From Acidimicrobiales bacterium (GTDB lineage Bacteria; Actinomycetota; Acidimicrobiia; Acidimicrobiales; MedAcidi-G1), in assembly GCA_029245675.1 (NCBI GenBank), contig JAQWOV010000022.1, positions 1 to 60,186 on the forward strand: a stretch of 60,186 bases of DNA. Direction: 5' to 3'. Positions 8,750 through 18,169 of this stretch are shown piece after piece (position 1 is the stretch's first letter; every line of letters begins with the position of its first letter). The notes below the pieces were generated by a model that did not search any database, was not told where the DNA came from, and saw only the letters and a program-made list of their open reading frames with translations. A program made the translations under genes and the position numbers.

Positions 8750-10009
8750 ATGGATGATTCGACTTACCATTTGGTGACTTTAGGTTGCCCAAAAAATGAA
8801 GTGGACTCAGACAAACTTGTCGGTTTATTGACAAAAGATGGGATGACATCAACCGAACGACCACAAGACGCAGGTTTAATTATTGTAAATACCTGTGCAT
8901 TTATCGAGGAAGCGCGACAAGAATCTATAGACACAGTTTTAGAAGTAGCAGGACTAAAACAAGATGGAGCGCGCTTAGTAGTAACAGGGTGCATGGCGGA
9001 ACGTTATGGAGATGAACTCTCCGAGGCTCTGCCGGAAGCAGATCAGGTATCTGGGTTCGGTGTACCCGTCACATTAAAATCTCGACCCAATACCAAAAAT
9101 TCAGAACTGCCAACCTTCGATCTGTTAAATCTCCCACGGCCGAAATCAGACCGCCCATGGGCTTATGTGAAAATTGCTGAAGGGTGTGATCGCTCTTGCG
9201 GATTTTGTGCAATTCCAGCATTTCGGGGGCCCCAACGAAGCAGAACCATCGATTCAATATTAGAAGAAATCGACCAACTAGAAGCCCGTGAAATCGTTCT
9301 TGTAGCTCAAGACTTAGCTTCATTTGGTCGAGACCAAGGAAAGGGAGAAAAAAATATAGTTCCTTTAATTAGGAGGGTAAATGAAATAGCAGAGAGAGTG
9401 AGACTCCTCTACTTGTACCCCTCAGATCTAAATGACGAACTAATAGAAGCAATATTGAGTACAAACGTGCCTTATTTCGATTTGTCTCTTCAGCATGTAT
9501 CCCGTTCGCTTTTGCGTCGAATGAGAAGATGGGGAGATGGAAAGCGATTCAGCGATCAGATATCAGCAATTAGAAAAAGAGAGCCAGATGCGGTATTCCG
9601 TTCAAATTTCATTGTTGGATACCCCGGAGAAACAGAAGAAGATCATGAGGCTTTATTGAATTTTCTAGAAACATCGCAAATTGATTGGTGTGGGTTCTTT
9701 CCGTACTCTCCAGAAGAAGGAACTTATGCTGAAACGCTCGAAGGTCTAGTGGAACCGTCAATCGTGACGGAGCGATTGTCGGAATTAACAGAAATCCAAG
9801 ACCAAATAACTGCAAAACATAGAGACAAGTTAATTGGTCGAAACATTGAAGTTCTTGTAGATGAAGTCGGAATAGGTAGAAGCTGGAGAGAAGCTCCAGA
9901 AATAGATGGAGTTGTTAATATCCCAGAAGATCTTCCGGTAGGAGAATTGGCTAGTGTTACCGTAAGTGGTGCTACAGGACCCGATCTGGAGACTCATGAG
10001 AATTTTTAA
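8750..10009 (+). CDS. rimO: Ribosomal protein S12 methylthiotransferase RimO
   Basis: 419 residues. Radical-SAM methylthiotransferase: the N-terminal MTTase domain carries Cys in LGCPKNEVD, NTCAFI and VTGCMAE, and the radical-SAM cluster CDRSCGFC sits near 145-152, followed by AIPAFRGPQRSR, which separates RimO from MiaB. A C-terminal TRAM domain is present but short. It modifies an Asp of ribosomal protein S12. AAGGAAA lies just before the ATG. The last bases overlap the start of pgsA. Confidence 0.93.
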   Translation: MDDSTYHLVTLGCPKNEVDSDKLVGLLTKDGMTSTERPQDAGLIIVNTCAFIEEARQESIDTVLEVAGLKQDGARLVVTGCMAERYGDELSEALPEADQVSGFGVPVTLKSRPNTKNSELPTFDLLNLPRPKSDRPWAYVKIAEGCDRSCGFCAIPAFRGPQRSRTIDSILEEIDQLEAREIVLVAQDLASFGRDQGKGEKNIVPLIRRVNEIAERVRLLYLYPSDLNDELIEAILSTNVPYFDLSLQHVSRSLLRRMRRWGDGKRFSDQISAIRKREPDAVFRSNFIVGYPGETEEDHEALLNFLETSQIDWCGFFPYSPEEGTYAETLEGLVEPSIVTERLSELTEIQDQITAKHRDKLIGRNIEVLVDEVGIGRSWREAPEIDGVVNIPEDLPVGELASVTVSGATGPDLETHENF

Positions 10010-10568
10010 ACACTTTGGAACAGTTGTTAGCCCCGCCAATTTGGTGACGCTATCACGATTAGTTCTGTCACCAATTCTCTTCGCATGCATACTCTCTTCC
10101 GATGAACGTAACGGAGTGTCTTGGTCAGCCTTCTCACTAGGGCTTCTATTGGCTTCGACAGATTATTTTGATGGAACTTTGGCCAGACGACGAGGAACAG
10201 TTAGTAAATGGGGCGCTTTTTTAGACCCTTTGGCAGACAAAGTAGTTGTTATAGGCGCGGGTATATCCCTAGTTATTGTCGGTAGATACTGGTGGCTCCC
10301 TGTGGCATTGTTGGCAGTAAGGGAAACAGCAATAACTTTTTATCGACTATGGTTTGCTCGAAAAGGTTTATCGGTTCCGGCTAGAAAATCTGCAAAATGG
10401 AAGACCACCATCCAAGGAGCAGCACTGCTTCTAGCAGTGTTTCCTCCCCTAGAAGAGGTTGATGTACTGATACATGTAGTTCTCTGGATATCAGTTCTTT
10501 TCACACTTCAAACTGGGGCTCAATATTTGCTTGATGGTGGAAAAGCTACGAGCACCACTGGAGAGTAA
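9996..10568 (+). CDS. pgsA: CDP-diacylglycerol-glycerol-3-phosphate 3-phosphatidyltransferase
   Basis: 190 residues from the ATG at 9996, which overlaps the rimO stop and has GGAG a few bases upstream; a longer frame from GTG 9966 lacks support. The CDP-alcohol phosphotransferase signature DG-x2-AR-x8-G-x3-D-x3-D is complete (DGTLARRRG... then FLDPLADK). About five membrane segments. It makes phosphatidylglycerol phosphate from CDP-diacylglycerol. A related phosphatidylinositol-phosphate synthase is an alternative, but the rimO-pgsA-cinA order is the usual context of pgsA. Confidence 0.9.
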   Translation: MRIFKHFGTVVSPANLVTLSRLVLSPILFACILSSDERNGVSWSAFSLGLLLASTDYFDGTLARRRGTVSKWGAFLDPLADKVVVIGAGISLVIVGRYWWLPVALLAVRETAITFYRLWFARKGLSVPARKSAKWKTTIQGAALLLAVFPPLEEVDVLIHVVLWISVLFTLQTGAQYLLDGGKATSTTGE

Positions 10569-10580
10569 GGAAGCGTTTAG

Positions 10581-11828
10581 ATGAGATGTGAAGTGGTCGC
10601 AGTAGGAACTGAACTTTTACTTGGGCAGATTATTGACACAAACTCAGCTTGGATAGGGGAGCAGCTCGCACTTGCTGGAATAGATTGCCTACGCCACACT
10701 GCAGTGGGGGACAACCCACAACGGATACGACTAGCTCTTGAAGAATCTTTAAATAGGGCTGATGCCGTCATCGTCACTGGCGGTTTGGGACCCACACAAG
10801 ATGACATCACTCGCGACATTATTGCTGAAGTCATGAATGTAGAAATGACTCAAGACCCTGAGTTGGTAGAACTCATCACAGCTAAATTCTTAGGGCGCGG
10901 AAGAGCAATGCCTGAAAACAATTTACGTCAAGCGGACTTGCCTAGAGGGGCGACAGCGATGAAAGAGATGCCTGGAACAGCTCCTGGGCTGATTTGCCCG
11001 GTAGGTAAAAAGGTTATTTACGCCGTGCCAGGAGTTCCTTTAGAGATGAGACAGATGATCGAGGGGACTGTAATTCCTGATCTGGTTTCTCGTTCCGGTG
11101 AGATGGCAGCAATAAGGTCACGTGTTCTCCGCACATGGGGACAATCGGAATCAGGACTAGCCGAAATGCTTGCTGATGAAATCAAAAGACTAGATGGCGC
11201 TTCAGGGACAACTCTTGCATTCTTAGCAAGCGGGATGGAAGGACTCAAGGTGCGAATTACAGCCAAAGCCCCGACAGAAACTGAAGTTGAAGCACTCTTA
11301 AATGACGAAGAGGCAAGAGTGCGTTCAATTATAGGACCACTCGTATTTGGCGTAGATGAAGAAAATATGGAAACAGTAGTTCTAAACGAATTGATAACTC
11401 AAGGCCTCACACTAGCCACTGCAGAATCAATGACCGGTGGTCTTATTGCTTCCCGATTAACTGACATTCCAGGTTCAAGTAAGGCTTTCTTGGGTTCCGT
11501 AGTGGCTTATGCGAACACCGTTAAATACGAGATTCTAAATGTCCCAGAAGGGCCTGTAGTTAGCGAAGAAGCGGTGCTGTCCATGGCTAAAGGAGCATGC
11601 GAAGTCTTAGGAGCCGATGTATCTGTAGCTGTAACTGGAGTGGCAGGACCCGAATCGCAAGAAGGCAATCAACCAGGATTGGTTTGGATCGGAACCAGCG
11701 TTGATGGAGTAACTGAGGCAGTCAAGGTTCAATTTCCTTACGATCGAACGATGGCGCGCCAACTTACTGTGATAACAGCATTAGACATTTTGCGTCGAAG
11801 ACTTATTGGACGAACGGGAAAGAACTAG
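10581..11828 (+). CDS. cinA: CinA family protein (N-terminal molybdopterin-like domain plus NMN amidase-type domain)
   Basis: 415 residues, full two-domain CinA. The N-terminal MoCF-type domain shows GTELLLGQIIDTNS and VTGGLGPTQDD, and the C-terminal amidase domain shows AESMTGGLIASRLTDIPGSS and VTGVAGP. The family acts in pyridine-nucleotide salvage (NMN deamidation, ADP-ribose hydrolysis) and is linked to competence in some bacteria. AAGGAAG precedes the ATG. In actinobacteria pgsA-cinA-recA is a frequent order, matched here apart from msrB on the opposite strand. Its end overlaps msrB by 4 bp, tail to tail. Confidence 0.93.
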   Translation: MRCEVVAVGTELLLGQIIDTNSAWIGEQLALAGIDCLRHTAVGDNPQRIRLALEESLNRADAVIVTGGLGPTQDDITRDIIAEVMNVEMTQDPELVELITAKFLGRGRAMPENNLRQADLPRGATAMKEMPGTAPGLICPVGKKVIYAVPGVPLEMRQMIEGTVIPDLVSRSGEMAAIRSRVLRTWGQSESGLAEMLADEIKRLDGASGTTLAFLASGMEGLKVRITAKAPTETEVEALLNDEEARVRSIIGPLVFGVDEENMETVVLNELITQGLTLATAESMTGGLIASRLTDIPGSSKAFLGSVVAYANTVKYEILNVPEGPVVSEEAVLSMAKGACEVLGADVSVAVTGVAGPESQEGNQPGLVWIGTSVDGVTEAVKVQFPYDRTMARQLTVITALDILRRRLIGRTGKN

Positions 11829-12232
11829 TTGCCCTCGGTCTCGAGATTAATACAAGCAGAGTTGATGCAATAACGATCACCGGTAGGGGTGGGGCCGTCC
11901 GGGAATATGTGTCCGAGATGAGCCCCACAATTTGTGCAAAGAGTCTCAGTGCGAAGCATTCCAAAACTCTGGTCAGAGCGAAAAGTTATAATTCCTTCTT
12001 GAACCGGAGAGTCAAAACTTGGCCAACCGCATCCGGAATCAAACTTACTTTCACTACTAAACAACGGTTCATCACACACGACACATTTGTAGGTCCCGTC
12101 GCGAGTTTCATCCCAGTAGATGCCAGTAAACGGAGCCTCTGTATCTGCTTCTTGCGTGCATTTATACTGTTGGTCAGTTAATCGTTCATGTAAAGATTCT
12201 TTACTTTCATCCTGATTTTCAGTATTTTCCAC
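11825..12232 (-). CDS. msrB: Peptide methionine-(R)-S-oxide reductase
   Basis: Reduces methionine-R-sulfoxide in damaged proteins. The zinc-binding pairs CVVC and CTNC, the GWPSF motif and the catalytic Cys in RYCINSA are all present. The frame extends to an ATG at 12295, but that start lies inside the LexA box of recA and the extra residues come from AT-rich promoter-like DNA. I therefore give the GTG at 12232 (135 residues), which also fits the usual family length, though GGGAG lies too close to be a good ribosome site. The start remains uncertain. Divergent from recA. Confidence 0.88.
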   Translation of the reverse strand: MENTENQDESKESLHERLTDQQYKCTQEADTEAPFTGIYWDETRDGTYKCVVCDEPLFSSESKFDSGCGWPSFDSPVQEGIITFRSDQSFGMLRTETLCTNCGAHLGHIFPDGPTPTGDRYCINSACINLETEGN

Positions 12233-12288
12233 TCTCCCAATGTAGTAGAAAATATAGTTTTTAAAAAATTTTGCGGAAATGCTTGCAC

Positions 12289-12302
12289 CGAACACATGTT
12301 CG
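12289..12302. promoter_or_regulatory. LexA (SOS) box upstream of recA
   Basis: CGAACACATGTTCG matches the actinobacterial/Gram-positive SOS box CGAACnnnnGTTCG perfectly in both half-sites. It sits about 97 bp before the recA ATG, between a TTGCAC -35-like hexamer (12283-12288) and a TACAGT -10-like hexamer (12307-12312), a position where LexA would block RNA polymerase. Confidence 0.9.
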
Positions 12303-12331
12303 CAATTACAGTGTTGTTATTAAGAAAAGAA

Positions 12332-12354
12332 ATGTCACACCCACCTTCTAGATT
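12332..12354 (+). promoter_or_regulatory. Second, putative LexA-independent recA promoter
   Basis: ATGTCACAC (12332-12340), eight bases, then TAGATT (12349-12354). The layout recalls the mycobacterial PafBC-dependent promoter (TTGTCRGTG-N8-TAnnnT), matching in TGTCA, in spacing and in the -10, but differing in the last three bases of the upstream element. Its core recurs upstream of the gene divergent from lexA. Confidence 0.4.
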
Positions 12355-12398
12355 CTTCATGTAAGAAATATTAGGAATCAAATAAGAACGGAGTTCTC

Positions 12399-13508
12399 AT
12401 GACGAAGAAAAATAGTAAGCCCAACAAGGTAATTCCTGAAATAGGGGCAGATTCTGCTGAAAGAGGTAAAGCGCTTGACGTGGCGCTTGGACAGATTGAA
12501 AAGCAGTTTGGCGCTGGTGCTGTCATGAAAATGGGCGATAAGTCTTCAATGGCTATTGAAACAGTGCCAACCGGTGCCTTGGCTCTTGATCTAGCTTTAG
12601 GTGTAGGTGGGCTTCCTCGGGGAAGAGTAGTTGAAATCTTCGGCCCTGAAGGTTCAGGTAAAACAACTTTAGCCACTCACGTTGTTGCAGAAGCGCAACG
12701 AAACGGCGGAGTATGCGCTTATATCGATGCTGAACATGCCATGGATCCAACTTATGCAAGAGCAATTGGGGTTGATGTTGACGAATTGCTGATATCTCAA
12801 CCTGATACCGGCGAACAAGCCCTTGAAATAGTTGACATGCTCGTCCGGTCAGGAGCTCTTGATGTAATAGTTATAGATTCAGTTGCTGCTTTGACTCCAA
12901 AAGCTGAAATAGAAGGAGACATGGGAGATGCACATGTTGGGCTTCAGGCACGTTTAATGTCGCAAGCTTTACGAAAACTTGCATCTAATCTAAATCGTTC
13001 TCAGACGATATGTATTTTCATAAATCAATTACGAGAAAAAATTGGTGTGATGTTTGGATCTCCAGAAACCACTCCAGGAGGTAGAGCACTCAAGTTCTAT
13101 TCATCAGTGCGTCTTGATATTCGTCGTATTGAAGCTTTGAAAGATGGTTTAGAGATAGTTGGAAATAGGACAAGAGTCAAAGTAGTGAAAAATAAAGTGG
13201 CTCCACCTTTCCGTCAAGCAGAATTTGACATTATGTATGGACAAGGAATCAGCCGAGAGGGTTCAGTTATTGATCTTGGAGCAGATTTGGACATCGTTAA
13301 GAAATCTGGTGCTTGGTATACCTACGAGGGCGAACAACTAGGTCAGGGTCGGGAAAATGCTAAAAAATTCCTTTTCGATAATCCTGAAGTAATGATGGAA
13401 ATTACGGACCGGGTTTGGCGTGAAGTCGCTCCAGAACCTGAAGAAGAAGTTGCCAGAGTGGATGAATTCACAGATGTTGATGATTTACCGATAAGTCTTG
13501 ATGAGTGA
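12399..13508 (+). CDS. recA: Recombinase RecA
   Basis: 369 residues, normal for actinobacterial RecA. Drives homologous recombination and acts as the co-protease that triggers LexA self-cleavage. Walker [10 protein letters not shown] is at about 82-90, with [21 protein letters not shown] and the DNA-binding loop around [20 protein letters not shown], and an acidic C-terminal tail. ACGGAG lies before the ATG. A LexA box and a second promoter element precede it. recX, often the next gene in actinobacteria, is absent here; miaB follows after 72 bp. Confidence 0.98.
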   Translation: MTKKNSKPNKVIPEIGADSAERGKALDVALGQIEKQFGAGAVMKMGDKSSMAIETVPTGALALDLALGVGGLPRGRVVEIFGPEGSGKTTLATHVVAEAQRNGGVCAYIDAEHAMDPTYARAIGVDVDELLISQPDTGEQALEIVDMLVRSGALDVIVIDSVAALTPKAEIEGDMGDAHVGLQARLMSQALRKLASNLNRSQTICIFINQLREKIGVMFGSPETTPGGRALKFYSSVRLDIRRIEALKDGLEIVGNRTRVKVVKNKVAPPFRQAEFDIMYGQGISREGSVIDLGADLDIVKKSGAWYTYEGEQLGQGRENAKKFLFDNPEVMMEITDRVWREVAPEPEEEVARVDEFTDVDDLPISLDE

Positions 13509-13568
13509 ATTTAGATCTAAGCTGCGTTACTACTCTCGGTTAGGTTCGTGATCTGAGCTATACCTGCG

Positions 13569-13574
13569 TAACCT
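13569..13574 (+). promoter_or_regulatory. Putative -10 box of a leaderless miaB transcript
   Basis: TAACCT ends six bases before the miaB ATG and no ribosome binding site is seen, the same geometry as for dapB, metY and the carboxylase operon. The -35 (TTCGTG, spacer 18) is weak. Confidence 0.35.
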
Positions 13575-13580
13575 AAAAGA

Positions 13581-15068
13581 ATGAGCGAAAACTCAGAATC
13601 TTTATCTCCTCGTACATACACAGTCCGTACTTATGGCTGCCAAATGAATGAGCATGACAGCGAACGTATTGCAGGCCTTTTAGAAGCAGATGGTTTGACG
13701 CTTGCTCATACGGAAGAAGAGGCTGATGTCATTGTTCTAAATACCTGCTGTATCCGAGAGAACGCTGATAATAAGCTTTATGGCGCCTTAGGGAATTTAA
13801 AAACTCTTAAGGAAGAGCGCCCAAATATGCAGATTGCAGTGGCTGGATGTTTAGCGCAAAAAGACCGTGAAATTATTCAGCAAAAAGCCGGACATGTTGA
13901 CGTAGTGTTTGGTACGCACAATGTTCATAGAGCTGTTGATCTGCTTGCTGAAGCTCGCCTAAATGGTCCTGTTATAGAGGTTTTAGAAGAAGTAGTGCAG
14001 GAAGAATCTGAACTCTTCCCTTCTGCTTTGCCGACACGTCGAGAAGAAGATCATAGCGCTTTGGTTACTTTGCAGATTGGGTGTGATAATTCTTGCGCTT
14101 TTTGCATAGTTCCATCGGTAAGAGGACCTGAAATTAGTCGTCCGTTTGGTCAACTCATTGATGAAGTTGAAAGTCTCGCTTCTGAAGGCGTGACGGAAAT
14201 TACTTTGCTAGGTCAAAATGTAAATTCTTATGGACGTGATTTAACTATGAAATTACGTCAGCAAGAAAGCAGTTCCACTGATCAGATTACCGCTGGAGAG
14301 ATCTGGGCTTTAGATGAAAGTCGACGGCCCCGACCTTTGTTCGCTGACTTACTTCGTGTTGTTGGGAAAGTAGAGGGAATAGAGCGAGTTAGGTTCATTA
14401 GTCCTCATCCAAAAGATTTACGCCCCGAAACAATTGCAGCTATGGCTGATGTTGATGAAGTTTGTGAACATTTACACTTGCCACTCCAGTCAGGAAGCGA
14501 TCGGATACTTGCCAGCATGCACCGTGGGTATACCGCTGAACGCTTTTTGCAACGGCTCAACGAAGCACGAAATCAAATTGCAGACCTTGCCGTTACTACT
14601 GACATCATCGTTGGTTTCCCGGGAGAAACTGAAGAAGATTTCGTGCAAACACTTGAGCTTGTGGCAGAGGTCGGATTCGACTCGGCTTACACATTTATTT
14701 TTTCCCCCAGACCAGGTACCGAAGCGGCAGAGATGGTTGATAAGTATGTAGATCATGAAGTTTCTGTCAACCGCTACGAACGACTACGTCGAGTTATTAC
14801 TCGTTCGTCGGCTTTAGAGCATCAGGCTCGAGTCGGACGTATTGAATCAATAGTGATTGAAGGCCCGTCAAAACGTGAATCGAATCAAGTTACAGGCCGA
14901 ACTCGCCAGAATAAAATAGTGCATGTGAAATCCACAAAAGGACTTAACGCGGGGACTTACGCAGATGTCGAAATAACCGAGGCAGGCGGGTATTACTTGA
15001 TGGGTGAATTAGTGCAAATCACGGCTCAACCAAAGTCTCGCCGCCGCATTCCAGTAGTTTCGGGATAA
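13581..15068 (+). CDS. miaB: tRNA-2-methylthio-N6-dimethylallyladenosine synthase
   Basis: 495 residues. Radical-SAM methylthiotransferase acting on A37 of tRNAs reading UNN codons, using the product of MiaA. The MTTase domain starts with YGCQMNEHDSER; the second cluster CDNSCAFC is near 168-175 and is followed by IVPSVRGPEISRP, the MiaB signature. A Gln/Ser/Thr-rich insertion of about 30 residues lies after GQNVNSYGRD, near 219-250, making the protein slightly long. C-terminal TRAM domain present. miaA follows after 4 bp. Confidence 0.95.
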   Translation: MSENSESLSPRTYTVRTYGCQMNEHDSERIAGLLEADGLTLAHTEEEADVIVLNTCCIRENADNKLYGALGNLKTLKEERPNMQIAVAGCLAQKDREIIQQKAGHVDVVFGTHNVHRAVDLLAEARLNGPVIEVLEEVVQEESELFPSALPTRREEDHSALVTLQIGCDNSCAFCIVPSVRGPEISRPFGQLIDEVESLASEGVTEITLLGQNVNSYGRDLTMKLRQQESSSTDQITAGEIWALDESRRPRPLFADLLRVVGKVEGIERVRFISPHPKDLRPETIAAMADVDEVCEHLHLPLQSGSDRILASMHRGYTAERFLQRLNEARNQIADLAVTTDIIVGFPGETEEDFVQTLELVAEVGFDSAYTFIFSPRPGTEAAEMVDKYVDHEVSVNRYERLRRVITRSSALEHQARVGRIESIVIEGPSKRESNQVTGRTRQNKIVHVKSTKGLNAGTYADVEITEAGGYYLMGELVQITAQPKSRRRIPVVSG

Positions 15069-15072
15069 TTTT

Positions 15073-15993
15073 ATGACCATCCCCAACGGCCATTTGGTGC
15101 TTATAGGGACTACTGCTTCTGGAAAATCTTCACTATCCCTAGAAGTGGCTAAGAAAAGGCCAATTCTTGAAATTCTTTCAATGGATTCAATGGCGATCTA
15201 TCAGGGAATGAACATCGGGACTGCCACACCTACGGATGAAGAACAAAGAGAAATTCGACATCATCTAATAAATATTGTTAAACCAACTGAAGAATTTTCG
15301 GTTTCACAATTTCAAGAAGCTGCAAATAATTCTCTGATGGAAATTGAGAGTAGAAAGCAAAAAGCTCTTTTGGTAGGTGGAACTGGACTTCATGTGAGAG
15401 CAGTGGTAGACAACTTGTCTATCCCAGGGCAATTCCCTGAAGTTAAAAGAGAAATTGAATCTCAGCTTGACACAACAAAACTGTATAAACAGTTAGAGAA
15501 TCTGGATCCAGTTGCGGCAAAGAAGATGGAGTCTACAAATCGTAGAAGAGTAGTGAGAGCGTTAGAGGTAACTCTTGGCTCAGGGAAACCTTTTTCCCAA
15601 TTTGGTCCTGGCATGGATTCATATCCACCCACCCCATTTACTCAGATCGGACTTCAACTTTCACGCGAAATTATTGACAAACGCATTTCTGAGCGTTACG
15701 AACAACAAATCACCAATGGTTTCCTAGAAGAAGTGGAAACTGTTATGGCTAAGGGTCTTTCTCGCACCGCTGCTCCAGCTTTGGGATACAAGGAGTTTCA
15801 TTCACATCTCCGTGGAAAATGCTCCCTTGAAGAAGCAATAGAAAAAGCAGTTATTGCCACGAGAAGGTTCGCACGACGACAAGAGCGCTGGTTTCGTCGA
15901 GATCCGCGCATCAATTGGTTAGAAATCACAGAAGATCCCTCCGAAGTCCTCGAAGAAGTATTGAAAATATTCGATAAAGCAAACAAAAGTTAA
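15073..15993 (+). CDS. miaA: tRNA dimethylallyltransferase
   Basis: 306 residues, full length. Transfers dimethylallyl to N6 of A37 in tRNA, the step before MiaB. P-loop GTTASGKSS (about 12-20), DSMAIYQGMNIGTATP, HHLINIVKP and the RFARRQERWFRRD stretch are all family hallmarks. The adjacent miaB uses its product, so the pair forms a pathway unit. dapF begins after a gap of some 40 bp. Confidence 0.95.
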   Translation: MTIPNGHLVLIGTTASGKSSLSLEVAKKRPILEILSMDSMAIYQGMNIGTATPTDEEQREIRHHLINIVKPTEEFSVSQFQEAANNSLMEIESRKQKALLVGGTGLHVRAVVDNLSIPGQFPEVKREIESQLDTTKLYKQLENLDPVAAKKMESTNRRRVVRALEVTLGSGKPFSQFGPGMDSYPPTPFTQIGLQLSREIIDKRISERYEQQITNGFLEEVETVMAKGLSRTAAPALGYKEFHSHLRGKCSLEEAIEKAVIATRRFARRQERWFRRDPRINWLEITEDPSEVLEEVLKIFDKANKS

Positions 15994-16035
15994 TTAGCCG
16001 CACTAAGACGCCATCTATAGGCCAAAATGGATTAC

Positions 16036-16818
16036 ATGCAGATAAGTCGTTATCAAGGACTCGGAAATGATTTTCTCATCGCGTTTGTAGAGAATCTACC
16101 AGAAGACCCTTTTGTCTTGGCTCGTCGTCTTTGTGATCGAAAAAATTCTATTGGTGCTGATGGTCTAATTTTCGGCACTCCATCAACGTCAGGAGATGCT
16201 TTCTTTACTCTCTTCAACTCGGACGGAAGTGAGGCAGAGGTAAGTGGAAATGGTTTAGCTTGTTTCGGATATGCAATCCATCGAAATGATATGACAAAAA
16301 AACTCATCACGATAGAGGCAGCAGCAACAGAGCACAAAATTAGGATTAAGCAAAGTTCGAATAATTCTGCTTTTGTTGAGGCATCACTTAATGCTCCAAA
16401 TAACGGACCAGTTTTTGACGATTTGAAGATAGACCTTGGAGGAGTGCAACACACTCGGGTTGCATCGGTTGATGTTGGTAACCCGCATTTGATAATTGAA
16501 GTTGAAGACATGGAAGGTATTGATTTGGGTGAAGTTGGGCCAAAATTGGAAGCATTCTTCATGCCTATCGGTTGCAATATCCACTTAGTTACAATTTCAG
16601 ATGATCAAGCGATTCAAGTGCGACACTGGGAGCGAGGAGTTGGGCTAACAGAGGCTTGTGGGTCAGGTGCAGTAGCATCGGCTTGGGCAGCGCATCAGTG
16701 GGGTGTGATTAGTGATGAGGTGCAAGTGAGAATGCCTGGAGGAACAGCCTCAGTGTCACTGGGGAAGAGACCGACCTATAAGTGTGAAACTGTCTATGAG
16801 GGAGAATTTGAGGTCTGA
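16036..16818 (+). CDS. dapF: Diaminopimelate epimerase
   Basis: About 260 residues. Interconverts LL- and meso-DAP, needed for peptidoglycan and lysine. I chose the ATG at 16036 because MQISRYQGLGNDF aligns exactly with the usual N-terminus; an in-frame ATG at 16027 is possible. Both catalytic cysteines are visible, in SGNGLACFG and in TEACGSGA. The residue before the first Cys, normally Arg in GNGxRC, is Ala here, a mild oddity. hflX starts directly after the stop. Confidence 0.92.
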   Translation: MQISRYQGLGNDFLIAFVENLPEDPFVLARRLCDRKNSIGADGLIFGTPSTSGDAFFTLFNSDGSEAEVSGNGLACFGYAIHRNDMTKKLITIEAAATEHKIRIKQSSNNSAFVEASLNAPNNGPVFDDLKIDLGGVQHTRVASVDVGNPHLIIEVEDMEGIDLGEVGPKLEAFFMPIGCNIHLVTISDDQAIQVRHWERGVGLTEACGSGAVASAWAAHQWGVISDEVQVRMPGGTASVSLGKRPTYKCETVYEGEFEV

Positions 16819-18165
16819 ATGACTGAAGAATCAGATCAGGAATTTCAATCTCAAACCGATGAATCTCATAGAGGTGCCTTTGGTGAATACGGAGGAACAG
16901 CTAAAGGCTTAATTGATCGATCGTTCCGAGAACGAATTGTTTTAGCCGCAGTAACTTTAGAAAAAGTAGAAGGCGAAGAAACAGAAGCTTCTTTACAAGA
17001 GCTTGCACTCTTAGTTGACACAGCAGGTGCTGATCCTGTGGCTCAAATAGTACAAAATCGACAAGTTCCAGATCGAACTACGTATGTTGGACGAGGTAAA
17101 GCAGAAGAAATACGTCAAGTCTCAGACTCTTTAGATGCTGACACTGTTGTATTTGATAATGAATTGACTCCTGCCCAGCAAGGCAATCTTGAAAAGATTT
17201 TCAAACGTAGTGCGCTTGATCGGACGGCGGTGATACTAGATATTTTTGCACAGAATGCTTCAAGTCCAGAAGGGAAGACACAGGTTGAACTTGCACAACT
17301 TCGGTATCTTCTACCGCGTATTCGTCGATCCGGTCATGCCTTCTCTCAACAGGGTGGAGGAATAGGTACAAGGGGGCCAGGTGAAACTCAGCTTGAAGTT
17401 GATCGGCGTCGTCTTATGCGGCGGATAAGTAAGTTGGAATCTGATTTAAAACAGTTGAAGAAAAACCGTGCTACTCAATCAAAATCACGAAAACGTACAA
17501 ATAATCATGGAGTAGCTATTGTCGGATACACCAACGCAGGGAAATCCACATTACTTAATTCTCTTACCAACGCCGGGGTGTTAGTTGAGGATCGACTATT
17601 CGCTACTCTTGATGCCACTACGCGACGGCTTCAATTACCTGGGGGAGAGAAAGTCTATTTGACTGACACCGTTGGTTTTGTTCGTAAGTTACCTCATCAG
17701 CTAGTTGAAGCTTTTACTTCCACTCTTGATGTAGTGATTGATGCTGATCTATTAATCCATGTTGTTGATTCATCAGATCCAGATCCCAAAGGAAGTATTG
17801 CTGCTGTGCATTCAGTTTTAAGGGAAATTGGAGCAGATGGAATAACGCAAATTTATGCATTTAATAAGGCGGATTTAGATCAATCCGCAGCCCAACGGCT
17901 AGTAAGGCAAGAGCAAGATGCTGTTGCTGTATCGGCAGCGACGGGGGAGGGGCTTGAAGACTTGTTAAAGATGATTGGGGAGCATCTAAGGGAGCTATCT
18001 CAGGTCATTGAGCTGTTTATTCCATATGACAGAGGAGATGTGTTGGCCAAGGCTCATCGCGAAGGGCAAGTGTTAGAGGAAGTGCCAGAAGAAAGAGGAT
18101 GGAAAGTCTCTGCCCGCTTAGGGAAATCTTCAGTGGGCCGTTTAGAAGAATTCATGAGAGGATAG
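16819..18165 (+). CDS. hflX: GTPase HflX
   Basis: 448 residues. Ribosome-associated GTPase that splits or rescues stalled ribosomes under stress. The N-terminal HflX domain (YVGRGKAEEI, DNELTPAQQ), the glycine-rich linker GGGIGTRGPGETQLEVDRRR, a coiled helix, and the G domain with G1 GYTNAGKST (about 236-244), G3 DTVGF and G4 NKAD are in order. The ATG directly follows the dapF TGA, implying translational coupling. Confidence 0.94.
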   Translation: MTEESDQEFQSQTDESHRGAFGEYGGTAKGLIDRSFRERIVLAAVTLEKVEGEETEASLQELALLVDTAGADPVAQIVQNRQVPDRTTYVGRGKAEEIRQVSDSLDADTVVFDNELTPAQQGNLEKIFKRSALDRTAVILDIFAQNASSPEGKTQVELAQLRYLLPRIRRSGHAFSQQGGGIGTRGPGETQLEVDRRRLMRRISKLESDLKQLKKNRATQSKSRKRTNNHGVAIVGYTNAGKSTLLNSLTNAGVLVEDRLFATLDATTRRLQLPGGEKVYLTDTVGFVRKLPHQLVEAFTSTLDVVIDADLLIHVVDSSDPDPKGSIAAVHSVLREIGADGITQIYAFNKADLDQSAAQRLVRQEQDAVAVSAATGEGLEDLLKMIGEHLRELSQVIELFIPYDRGDVLAKAHREGQVLEEVPEERGWKVSARLGKSSVGRLEEFMRG

Positions 18166-18169
18166 ATAA

